Shown here: positions 44,801 to 55,867 of the stretch, piece by piece
Layout of the letters: every line of letters starts with the position of its first letter
How positions within the stretch are numbered: position 1 is the stretch's first letter
Assembly (NCBI GenBank): GCA_030435675.1
Contig: CM059621.1
Span: 17,484,001 to 17,548,000, forward strand
Reading direction: 5' to 3'
Length of the DNA: 64,000 bases
Origin: Steinernema hermaphroditum
Lineage: Eukaryota; Nematoda; Chromadorea; Rhabditida; Steinernematidae
Notes under the pieces: model-generated
Database searches by the model: none
Told to the model about the DNA's origin: nothing
The model's input: only the letters and a program-made list of their open reading frames with translations
Translations under genes and position numbers: made by a program

Positions 44801-47800
44801 AACCCTCTACCTACCTGGATGCCACATCTTGTCCAAGATCTTCTTATCGCGGATCAATATCCTCCTGAAATGGACGGAAATTGAAAAACATGTTTTGCAG
44901 CTGGTCCCTGCAGCGACGCTTCCTCGTCTGCAAGCCGATCTCTCCCATTGCGAGAAATGTGATTTATAAAGCGCTTCTTGACACCAATCAGATTCGGCCA
45001 TTGAGTGTTCTGACAAACGACTTGGACGTTCTTCTGAGGGCCGCGCGAGTTCAAAGCGACGGAAAAAGAGATTAATGGCGCGCCGAAAGTGGCACCTTCC
45101 GGTTCCGATTTCGTTTTGATCGCATACAAAAAAAAAGAGGACTTGGCGCACATTAGTTATGCATTTAATTCGCCGCTTGCAGGAAGTTCGTTGCGAATTC
45201 TGATGGAAGAGACTCTGTGGGTGGTTTAAGCGGCGACATCTTCGATACATCTTAATCAATTATAACAATGACAATCCATCACGTTTCAAAAAACCCGTCT
45301 TTCATGAATGTCTCAATGAAAGACAGTCTTCTTTTCTGATCTTGTCTGTTACAAAAGTAAAAAAATAAATATGTATAGCGAATTACGATGAATAGGACTA
45401 TTAGTGAAATCTGCGCATGTGGAACACATGTGGTGCTTATGTGAAATCTGCCTGTGTGATCGAACTGGGTAGTGTCTTGGCTGTCATTTTTCAGGTCCGG
45501 GTTCGACTCCCCTCTGAACCAATTCTTTTTTTCTTTTCCCCATTTGGTATTTTAATATTATGAACAAAAGTAGATAGCAAAGATTGACCAGTTTTAGTAC
45601 AAAAACCGTTATGGGCGGCTCCACTTCACTTCACTTTATTCACGACTCAAAGGCATTTCGCCTTGCATGACACCGAATAATAGACAAGCAGAGGATGTCT
45701 CATTGCTGCAGGCTTCATCCTTGGCGTAGCGGTGATGTCGAGCCGGTCGTAGACGGCGCACTTCACGGGGCATCTGCGAATCAACAAAACTTCGGAAATG
45801 GCGGTGGAACATCTTATTCGCGGGCGTTTGGAGCACTGGGGTAGCTTCGGGGCTCGCCTCTGCTTCGGGGAGATAAGTCCGCGTTCCGGGAGTTGCATAT
45901 TCGGTGCTGATGGTGTCCTCAACTTGAATATACCCCTTCAGAGGAAGATTAGCCGATGATTACGGTGCATTATTATTCATACACCAATTTTCATGTAGAG
46001 GAACTTTTAGAATCGCGCAATACACACTATCCATGCGGATATGGAGTGCATAAAACATAAAATGGGCGATCACATTTTTACGCCTCAATCCCTAAGAGGT
46101 GCTTCTTCCAGATTCTGATGAAGGAATGCGTCTTGGGTGGCCCTGAAGATGACGGCAAGACATTTCGATGCATGATTAATCACCCTCAACACCCAAATTG
46201 TCACGCACCACGACGTCTGCCGTTTCATTCATAGGGTTTTATGGTCTTGTCACGAAGAAACTTTCGACAGAAAAAGTAGGCATGTATAGAATTGTGCGTG
46301 GTTTGTTGCAACAGAGCAAGAGCGGTATAGAAGTTCATCAGACCGGAAGCGCGAAAGTCGGTTAATTTTAGAAGGCAGTCCTAATTAGGTATGCGACCGA
46401 CAAGGAACTAAGGATGTGTGCATTGAGTGGGTGGTCGGTGAAGTAATTTGGGACGAAATGAGTATTGTTTCGTTCCTTTAACTTCCTAGGGTTCTATAGT
46501 CCTGACGATGACACCAAAACAATGAGAGAACCTGAAAGTTATGTGATAATGTAAAAAAGAAAACGAGGTGCTTAGGCTTAGGCCTATTTTGGGCACAATA
46601 ATTCACAGATCGTTCAGGCGGTATCCAAGAGACTAATGTTCTCCGGACGCCTTCTTTAGACCATCGTTGCCAGAATCTGACATTTATCTTGTGCCAAGAG
46701 CCTTGACTCTTAATGGACGATCGTCTTTGCATGGAAGACCCAAAATTAGCCCCTTGGATACTAATGTGTTGCGCCCCAGTTCCAGGCCGCGATAGTCTAG
46801 CAAAGTAAGCGCTTGAAAGTCAACGATGCACCATTCGAAATTGAATGAGATTCGAGATCAAAATAGTCCTTTTAGGTTGCTAGAGTTCTCACTTTAGGAC
46901 GCACGCATAAATGACATTCCAGTCTTCTGTCTAGATGCCTTCTTTTTTGGTCCACCCTGTATAACAGCCACAAAATGATTCAAATCTTATCCATATGTTT
47001 CCATCTCTTCTAAGAGAATGGACATCTTGGTACTCTACTTTAATCACATTTTTTATTACACACAGTATATCTTTTTTTCTCACCAAAACTCACCCAAAAG
47101 TCTTGCCATCCTTCTTAGCCCACTCAAACTGACTATATGACGTAGCCTCATAGATCCCATAGACAAATACCGCAATTGTGTGCACTTCGCTTTTCAAACA
47201 GTTTGCCAGTGAAAAGACCAGCTGGCGGTCTAGACAGACACAGAAGGATCATACTTTCTGCACATCCACTCTTTTTCAGTAATCGTTTTCAAACAGTTTT
47301 GCTTACTCTCACAGTCTTAAAAATTAGCAATTGTATTCATAAAGAGATACAATTTCCCCGGTTTGGAATGTTTGCTAGCAACAGAATGACATGTACCCTA
47401 GAAATTGCCCAAAAGAGTGGATCGGTAGAAAGTATGGCTTTTCCTAGTACATAGATGAGATATGAGTAGTTATACAGGAAATTAAGAGAGATAAACGGTC
47501 ACGTTTTCCAACACAACTTTACCGCTCCTGGTTCGCAAATTCCTCGGAATGGGTGATTGTTTACATGGTCAAAGTCTCTGTATAATTCAACTGACCCCAC
47601 TCCCACACCTGCACACCACTTAGAGTGGCTCCTGGGAGACCTATTCGGCTACAAAACACAAACACTTATCCGTCATCTTTTTCTCGCTTCCCCTTTGGGG
47701 TCGAAAACATTCCATTATGGCGCGTAGGCTTTTCAGAAGCGTCGCACTTCGCATGCCGACCCAAATTAGGCTTATTTACCCGCGCCTCACGCGCCTCGAA

Positions 47801-49052
47801 CCTTCCGCGCGATGCAGGAAATCCACTTACTTGCTTTCGTTGTGCGCTAGACGCGCGTCTCTCCAGAACTGTTGGAAGTACACGTCCACTTGGAAGTCCT
47901 ACAGTAGCACAACAGTATTAGCGGCGCTAACCACGTTACTGACCATTGTTTGGGTTCGAAACGACGATAGACCTTCGATGTACATCGAGAGATTCACTTT
48001 CGTAGACATGCCTGAAGCGTTGCAAGGTTAAACAAACAGAGTCGTTTTGTGATTGGACACAGTTTAGAGAAAAACTAATTTAGGGTCGCTGTGGGCGCCG
48101 AAAGGACAAAAGCGAACAAGGTTAGTAAAGCATCGAATTTGGTTATGTGTCCACGGAAAAATAGATTGACATTTGAATTGGAGATGATAGGCAAATCAAA
48201 CAAAACCAAACAACTACCATCTGTTAGATCAAAAGGATAGGCATGTTGAAATGAGTTTACCCCCTTGGATCAATGGCTTGCAAGTTTATTAGTCCCGTGC
48301 CTGTGTCATGATGAATGTGAAGGACCGTGACCCAGGAGATCGCACAATAACTGAGGAAATAATGCAGGTCGATCATTGTGACTGATCATTATTCTAGTCG
48401 CTGACACATTCGACTACTGGATAGCAGTGTGCTGCTCAATCGTGATCCAAATCGATGACCATTTAACTCGAGCATCTAGGTAATATGTGTGGAACTCAAA
48501 TGTGTCAGCAACATTTTCTAGATCGTGGTAGTCTTGCTTGTAAACTCTAACACTTTGAGACAAACTGAGAGAGAGAAGTGTATCTGCAAGACCATTTGGT
48601 CGGTCGACCCTCGAAAGCAATAGGAATACCGTATACGTTTTGATTGTTTAGCACAGTTTAGCACGCCATATTCTAGACCATGACAACCTGATAGTTTGTT
48701 TTCCGTCCTTTTAAACCGTGCTGTTTTGTGTAAAACAAGTTTTGTGATGTTTAGTGAGATATATTTTAAAATCGAAAGAAACATGTACGTCATTCCTTTC
48801 TTCGGCTTTTAATCTGGATGATTTTGAGCGTCGCCATCAATATCATTCTCCAGAAACGATTGTTTTTGTGGCCTTTCATGTGATTTTTGGATTCACGAAC
48901 TCACCTTCGTTTTGCGTCGGTGTAGACTGTTTGTCGTAGACATATCTCCCAGAATTGAGCATTTCGTCCATGTAGAGTGGAATGGGATAACTGTTGAGGG
49001 AGGCAACTTGTCGCGACATAACGGAGATGAGAAAGTAGACTAGGGAGAGCAT
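41893..49052 (-). CDS. Cys-loop ligand-gated anion channel subunit (LGC/GGR/GluCl-like)
   Basis: Pentameric neurotransmitter-gated chloride channel subunit. Twelve exons (49052-48905, 48011-47944, 47898-47831, 44864-44815, 44428-44243, 44200-44066, 43993-43885, 43841-43689, 43618-43563, 42803-42652, 42536-42055, 42010-41893) join in phase to 574 aa. A signal peptide opens it. The binding domain has [18 protein letters not shown] and [13 protein letters not shown]. The Cys loop is C-x13-C ([15 protein letters not shown]). A second cysteine pair ([13 protein letters not shown]) is typical of GlyR/GluCl-type subunits. M2 carries [17 protein letters not shown], whose PAR motif indicates anion selectivity. 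M3 is [14 protein letters not shown] and M4 ends [17 protein letters not shown]. The M3-M4 loop is long (~210 aa). The ligand is unknown. Confidence 0.92.
44865..47830 (-). other. large channel-gene intron with repeats
   Basis: This 2.97-kb intron contains a tRNA-like sequence (45450-45520), two diverged homologous segments (about 45196-45290 and 46112-46206), and a repeat module AAATGACATTCCAG...TCTGTCTAGATGCC at 46911-46945 followed by a CCACCCTGTATAA transposon-like end near 46955-46970. No independent gene was established. Confidence 0.55.
45450..45522 (+). tRNA. tRNA-like sequence / pseudo-tRNA
   Basis: A B-box GGTTCGACTCC at ~45504-45514 is preceded by an A-box-like GAACTGGGTAGTG about 40 bp upstream and followed by T-runs typical of Pol III terminators. 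The acceptor and T stems do not pair well, so it is a pseudogene or tRNA-derived SINE rather than a working tRNA. Confidence 0.3.
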
Positions 49053-50265
49053 GACTGTCGCCGTGTGGAGACGCTTCAGCCTCGTCGAGAAGCGCGGAAC
49101 GGAAGGGAGTGTCGGTAATTAGTCGTTGAGGGGGAGAGTGAAGCAGCGTTCCCGCCGCGAAATTAATCTCGCCTTAAAAGTTTCGAACTGGCCAAGGGGC
49201 GGGGAAGGGCACACGCACCCGGCGATGAAATATGCATGGATGAGGACGGCTAAGCAACACACATTTGTAGAAGAAGAAGAAGGGGAGGAGGTGTCAAACG
49301 GGGTAGACAACATGTATTTGCATTGAGTCATCTAGCAACTGACTGTAAGAAGAGGAAGGTAAAATAAATGAGGAACAGCTTAGAAGCTTTAGTTTCAACA
49401 CGCCAGAAGATGGGCTCGAAAAGCTAAACATACCTAAACATACCAAATGAATAGGCATGTGAATAGCGTCACTGACAAGGCAACTATCCTACGCCGAATC
49501 TCCTCCCAAGCCATACCAACGCCATACCAGCGGTATAGTTATACGCAATTCGACTGACTATACTCGGAGCGTAAACTTCTGTGACGAAAGATATAAACAG
49601 CGATGCTGTTTATATCTTTCGGTATGGTCTCACGTTTGGATGCTCAAGAAAATGATATTCTACTTTTGTCTAGAGCGCTTCTTTGGATTCACGCTATGTA
49701 TATGAATAATCACACATATAGGGTGGTCTAAAGAATAATCACACATATAGGGTGGTCTAAAAAGGGCACTAAAAGTATAGCACTCGTCTTGTAAGACATT
49801 CAGAACTTCAGACCGATGAGACCGGTCGGTTTCTTTCATGTTTCGACTGGTCTCACGTTTGGATGCTCAAGAAAATGATATTCTACTTTTGTCTAGAGCG
49901 CTTCTTTGGATTCACGCTATGTATATGCCGCCAGGAGATCGGTTGAGCGGCTGAGCCAACGGATGAGTCGACTGATCAATCGGTTGAACGGCTGACAGAT
50001 AAACCGTCACCCGATTCACGCTAGTCGATCCAATCCGTTTGTGTCCATCTTTGGTCACAAGGAATCCCTTTTAGTCTAATTTAAGGTATACAGTAATCGT
50101 AGACTGTAAATAAAAACAATAGGGTGCCCCAAAAGGGGTATTTTAGTCAGAGGTGTAGACAGTCATTCAAAAAGTCAAGTCATGAAATCCGTTGATTTAT
50201 TCCATTTTCCGACCGGTCTCACTCTTGGATGTTCACAAAAATGACATTTCTGTCTAGATGCCCTC
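49053..50265. repeat. repeat cluster upstream of the channel gene
   Basis: It includes a 79-bp exact direct repeat (49626-49704 and 49849-49927), a tandem pair of AATAATCACACATATAGGGT units at 49705 and 49733, a 17-bp-arm palindrome (49585-49621), and a related module GGATGTTCACAAAAATGACA...GTCTAGATGCCC near 50226-50265. No coding gene is seen. Confidence 0.75.
49585..49621. repeat. perfect hairpin, 17-bp arms and 3-nt loop
   Basis: CGAAAGATATAAACAGC, then GAT, then its exact reverse complement. It could form a cruciform or RNA hairpin. No flanking terminator T-run is seen. Confidence 0.85.
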
Positions 50266-50540
50266 TAGGGATGCACCGCAACGGAAACCGGAACGAACCG
50301 GAATCAGTCAGAAGGTCCGGGGTTCGAATCCACCCGCGAGCAAAACTTTTTTATTTTCGTATTTTCGTGACATAACATTCTGGAAACTGTTTGATTGTCT
50401 GATTCTATGTAAGCAAAATAAATATGCGGAAAAACGTGCGGAAAAAAGTACATAAAAAAGTTTTGCTCGCAGGCAGATTCGAACCCCGGACCTTCTGACT
50501 GATTCCGGTTCGTTCCGGTTTCCGTTCCGGTGCATCCCTA
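50266..50540. mobile_element. hAT-type MITE with long inverted arms
   Basis: A 275-bp foldback element starting TAGGGATGCACCG and ending CGGTGCATCCCTA, flanked by an exact 8-bp duplication ATGCCCTC (50258-50265 and 50541-50548), the hAT signature. The arms are ~85 bp and nearly identical. Each contains AGGTCCGGGGTTCGAATC, a tRNA B-box-like sequence, followed by GCAAAACTTTTTTA. It inserted within a copy of the TCTGTCTAGATGCCCTCTTT repeat. No ORF. Confidence 0.88.
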
Positions 50541-50651
50541 ATGCCCTCTTTAGATACTCTAGAAGTTTATATAAAAGGGCACATTTATAGAAATTTCAGG
50601 CTTTTTTGGATTACGACGAATTTAACGAATTTATTTGCGATATCAAACATA

Positions 50652-52781
50652 TTACATGTTGTCGCACCCCAAATTTAGCCACAACTGCCTGGCTTCTTCT
50701 TGCGCTCGGTGTCGCCATCGTCTGCTGCCGAGTTTCTTCGTAAATTCATCGCACCATCGGGTCCGTGGTCGTCCAAGAGGCCTCTTCACGGGTGGGCGCC
50801 ATTCCTCTAGTCGGTTGGACCAGTTTTCCGGGCTTCCATTCGCCATCTTCCAGGCGAAATTCCATTTTCGTCTTCTTGCAGCTTCGTCGATATCCTTTAC
50901 CTTGGTCACGCATCGGAGCCACTCGTTGCTCTTTCTGTCTAGCAGACGGACTCCGGCCATTCTCCGCTCCATCCGTCGTTGAGCGGTCGAGAGTTTCTTC
51001 CGTGCTGACATCGTGGGCGACCAAGTTTCGGCGCCGTAGAGCATGGCGGGGAGGACGCACTGATTGAAGAGCCTTCGTTTCCATCGCATCAGGACGCTTC
51101 TGGAGGTCAGGAAGTCCTTGTATCGCCTGAATACATTCCATTCGCTCTGGATTCTTCTGGTGATCTCCTTGGAGTGGTCTCTCTTTAGTCTGACTTCTTG
51201 TCCGAGGTAGATGAAGGCTTCAACTTGCTCAATTTCTTCTCCGTTCAGCAAAATCGACGCTTCGTGTGTGGCCAGAATTTTTGTCTTCTCCCGGTTGATC
51301 TTCAGGCCACTTCTTCGGGACGCGTCATCTAGTTCGGTCACCATCTGTTGCAGTTCTTCTTCCGTGTTGGCGATCAGCGCGATATCGTCTGCAAATCGAA
51401 GATTGGAGAGCTTCGTACCATTGATGTTGATCCCGAAGTCATCCCAGTCGAGTTCTCTGAAGACGTCTTCGAGTGTCGCCGTGAAGAGTTTCGGGCTTAT
51501 GGTGTCTCCTTGACGGACTCCTCTCTGGATCTTGATTCGCACACGTTCTTCGCCAAGTTGGACGTAGGACGAGGCTTCTGCGTAGATCTTCCGGAGCAGG
51601 TTGATAATCGCGGCCGGAACTCCTTGTCGTTTGATCGCGTTCCAAACAGCGTTGATTTCCACGGAGTCGTTGAGGGCGACTGCCATCTTGAAGAGCTCCC
51701 GATTCAGTCTTTTCTTCTTCATGGATGGCTGATCTTCTCTCCAGAGCCTCGGTGTCGGAGGTTGGATCGTCGCTCGAAGAATCCGGTGGTCTGAGCCTGC
51801 GTTGAAAGATCCCAGGACGTTTGAATTTCGGAACTGGATGCATCTCGGAGCCAGAATGTAGTCAATGCAATTCTTGGATCTTCCGTTCGGCGAAATCCAT
51901 GTCCATTTGCGTCCTGGTCGGCTCTTGAAGTAGGAGTTGACCGACCGGAGTCGAAAATCTTCGCAGAGATCGACCAGAAGTTGCCCGCGTCGATTCCGTT
52001 CGCCGTAGCCGTGGTTGCCGACTGCTTCTTCGTCTTCTTCTGTTCTTCGGCCCATCTTCGCGTTCATATCTCCGAGCAGAACAGGGATTATCCGTCGATT
52101 GGATTCCCCCGATCCACCAACGTTGGCACCCCTGTCGACTCCTATCGGCATACCAACGTGGCGCAGTTCTGCCCGGATTTCTTCCAGGAAAGCTTCGTAG
52201 TCATCTTCTTCTTCGGCCTCATCTTCTTCGTTGTCGTCGCTTCCTCTGGATCCCGTCGCTGGCGCATACACGGAGTAGAGGCGCAGAACTTGGTCTTCAA
52301 ACTGCAGATCCAGGTGGGAGATCCTCGCGGAGACTTGGCGGAACTGTCGGACGTGGCGCTTCAGTCGTTTCTTCAAGAAGAATCCGGTACCCGAAGTGGT
52401 TGTGTTGTCTTCTGGACCTGCGTGGAAGAAGCAGAAGTCCGAGTCGTTCAGGTCCATTGCGCCGAAGTTCTTCCACCTGAGCTCGGTGAGGGCGACGACG
52501 TCAATGTTGGTCTTCTCCAGCTCCTTCTGCAGCTCGACGAGGCGCGGCGTTGACGACATCCGGCGCACGTTGAGTGTTCCAAGCACAACGCGAGGAAACG
52601 GGTGGGGGTGGAACATTACTAGACCCTGCGGTTCCAATGCTTCTGAGTCTAGCCCCTGCTGTCTAGATGAGAGCGACGGAGGGACCCGACCGCTCACCAC
52701 CGCGCCAGACAGGGGAATGTGGATTACGACAGTGATAACATAGTGGTTGTGCCACTCGATGATAATAAGACAAATGCTCAA
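50652..52781 (-). mobile_element. RTE-type non-LTR retrotransposon ORF, internally deleted
   Basis: One 709-codon frame encodes an apurinic-type endonuclease (LGTLNVRRMSS, ALTELRWKN, LLGDMNAKMGRR, DYILAP, GSDHRILRATI) followed by part of a reverse transcriptase (motif B QRGVRQGDTISPKLF, motif C LRFADDIALIA) and a C-terminal domain (RPLGRPRTRWCDEF). The fingers and motif A, with its first catalytic Asp, are missing: the frame jumps from the linker (MAVALN) to DSVEINAVWNAIKRQGVP. It is therefore a defective copy, although the frame is intact. True start may be the Met near MFHPHPFPRVVLGTL. Element ends were not determined. Confidence 0.88.
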
Positions 52782-55383
52782 AGACCTCGATTAAGTGAAA
52801 ACATTTATGTGTGTTTTAGCGATAATTTTAAACACAAATTGTTTCCAAAGATATGAATTACTCGGTCCGTTAAAATATTTATTAGTATACAATGACGTCC
52901 GTGTGATTCAGACCAAGAACAGCAAATAATGATATCGTGTATTATAGTAGCGTATAACTTAAATTTTGTGGAGGTGCTGACTTCTTAGAAAGCCAAAAAG
53001 AATAGGCAATTCATAGACAAAAGTTTTCAGAGTAGAAGAACGGAGCAAATGATATAAAAATTTCAGAAAAGGAGCACCAGCAAATAACCACTTAAGCGCT
53101 GTTCATTCTCGACAGAAATGAAGGAGGAGTCGAGGTAAGAGTCAATAAGGATGCCAAGCGGAAGTGTTTCGATTGTGCCTTGTCTGTTCGCAACAATGTA
53201 ACGTTTCCAAAACTCGGGCCAACAATAAAGGGCAAAGGAACGTCGAAGACGGAAGAGGAGGTGTTGGCCGCCAACCGAAATAGCTCCGCCGCAGGCACGC
53301 CTAATCCGGTGTGCGACAAGAATGACGCGACAGGGGTCCAACGAGCGGACGCTCGTCTCCATAATTGTTCCTGATTGACCCCTGAGGCTCGGCGCGCATT
53401 CCTAATCATCTCGAGACAAAGTTGCAATGTTGCTTTGGAAGAGGAAAATGAAGAAAAGAAGCGGCGAATATGGCGAAATCGAGTTTTGCGAACGCATATA
53501 CCGCAGGTATCCGTCCGTTCGGCTTGCCTCCTCTGAGCCTCCGGCGTCCAAATCGAATCATCGCCCGGACGCAAAAACAGCCGACAATATCCTATTCAGA
53601 GTTTTTCGGCAACGCCGGTGTCAACGCGCCGTTGGAGGAGCGGACTCTGGCCCGAGGAGACGAAGACACGTCTTCTTAAATATTAATCATCCGAGCACCG
53701 AACTGGTCCTCCTCGGGGATTCGAACTAATCCAAATCAAAATTAATCCCGCGGCCCTCGTGAGCGGCACAACGAATTAGAAAAACAACAGTAGTATTAGT
53801 GCTGGTTTAATGTGTTATGAACGGAGGGGCAGGATGGTAGTGGAATCGAAATATGGCCTGGAATGTCAGAGTGCATAAATCGAACAAAGGTCGCATAAAG
53901 ACACACTGGTTTGACATGTATTTGTTTATCGAAATGAGGTTAGAATCGAACCTTTCGATCATGGACAGAGTTACGATAATGTGTGGGAGTAGTATTTTTG
54001 GCTCTACCAGTAAACATTGTCCAGGCTTAGGCATTCGAATCATTCAATGTATTCACATCTAACTCGCTAGGCAATCGGTGGACTATAGGTCTCAAATACA
54101 TAGTAGCACTGAACCAGACACTCTTGAACTGTCTGTGTGGCTTATTGCGAGCGTGTTTGATTTGTAAGCTGGTCGGGAACGGTCTGACGCCGGTCTCAGT
54201 CCTAATTCTGTCTGCTCTCTGAAATTGGTCGCTCTGTTTAACTCAAGGTTACCACCGATAGGCTACTTGGCTTTTGACAGTACCTAGAGGGTGCCATTAC
54301 GCGCGTAGACGCGTTTATGTAACCAAATTTTGAGAGAAAACTGTGAAGGAGCGGGATGAAGTTCGTGAGACGAATAAAAAATCGTAATGTGTGGTCGTGG
54401 TTACACCTTTATCAATATACATGGAGAACCTAAATCCACCTCTGCTAAGCATGTGGTGTGGCACATCATCCAAGAAACTACCCTAGAACATTGCGGAATT
54501 ATGAATGACAGCGAATCTGAAGCAGAAAGAACGCAAAGCATAGAGAAACAATGGATCTTTTATTGAGTGGACGTATCACTTCTGGACAGCAAAATAGGCC
54601 CAGTCAAGAAACAAACTTTTTTACCTAAAAATTCCCAAACACCGAACACGCTTTATGTCTTATGTACCGTTATTTTTGCTATTCCTTCAAGTGGTAAAAG
54701 TCGTAGTTCGTCAAAGTTCGTCAATTGCGAGGATATGCCAGGAAAAGGACGTATCATTACACGCTATATTGCACTATGTGATCTGTTTTACAGTTCATCA
54801 TGCGAATGAAACTTGCTGCCAAAAGTTCGATTGGCCAAGAATGTCTAAGGTCAAAAATGACTTATAACAAAAGAGAGGGCGTCCTTAAAAACCCAACAAG
54901 AACAAGGCGTAGCTGAAATTTACGTAGAGGAGGATACACGAAGACTACCGTAGTATACTGTTTGTCCAAAGGGCTTGACACCTTTTATAAAGATGCATGG
55001 GATGGAAACAGGATAAAACACACAGAAAAGATGTGACAATTGTAACGAGACAAATAAAACGTAGTTATGCAGTTTATGCATAAGTGCACCGGCTCCCAGA
55101 AGAAGCCCTGTAACCGATGTTCGCGCTGCTAGCCGGACCGAAGACCGCTCTTCGTCGGTTTCGTTGTGGTCTAACATCATCTACGAAGAACTTAGGCCAC
55201 ACCCTGTAGATGCAACACTTTACCGCTTCAAAGCCCGCGCAAACTGATGGGACCGCAGCTCCGACGTCGCGCCGTGGCCCTTGTGAAGGAGAAGACCAGC
55301 AACGGTGTGATATTGCTATCTTTGTACCTTTAAGTTGCATGCAGAGATGTCGACTCGGCGAAATTTCGCAGTCTGAGTCGACA

Positions 55384-55867
55384 TAATGTCATCTTTTCGA
55401 CATATTAAATTGGTAAACTGCTGGATAAGCGTATGGGGATTGGGTACCAGGACATTTGCGCCCCGGACACTTGCGCCCCAGACATTTGCGCCCCAAACAG
55501 CGTCTTCAGGAAAAACGTGGTGGGACCTTTCTGACGGTACCGACTGTGGTTTTCACGTGTGTTCAGGTTTTCATATGCATGTCTAGACATCTGAGGTTGA
55601 AGCGAGCTTATATGCTCTTTGCATATGTCCCAGACCTAGGCTTGGCTTAGGCTTATATCTAAATATTTGAGGTTACAGGCGAGCTAAGCGAGCCCAGTAT
55701 TCATTTTGTGCAAGGGCTAGGCTTGACTTAGACTCGAGCCCGATTCAACTTGATCTTACTCTGGTCATTGCTTTTCGGGCTGTTCTAGTTCTTCTTCTAG
55801 TATTCTTCTAATGTCATCTTTTCGACATATTAAATTGGTAAACTGCTGGATAAGCGTATGGGGATTG
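55384..55867. repeat. 59-bp direct repeat pair flanking 366 bp
   Basis: Copies at 55384-55442 and 55809-55867 are identical (TAATGTCATCTTTTCGACAT... to GGGGATTG). Between them, 55449-55497 contains three tandem GACAYTTGCGCCCCR units. Confidence 0.85.

Noticed and set aside
45450..45522. Functional tRNA gene
   Set aside because: Acceptor and T stems do not pair; only A/B-box-like motifs remain, so it is listed as tRNA-like with low confidence.
53092..53729. Overlapping open frames on both strands
   Set aside because: Long only by base composition; no domain or intron structure.
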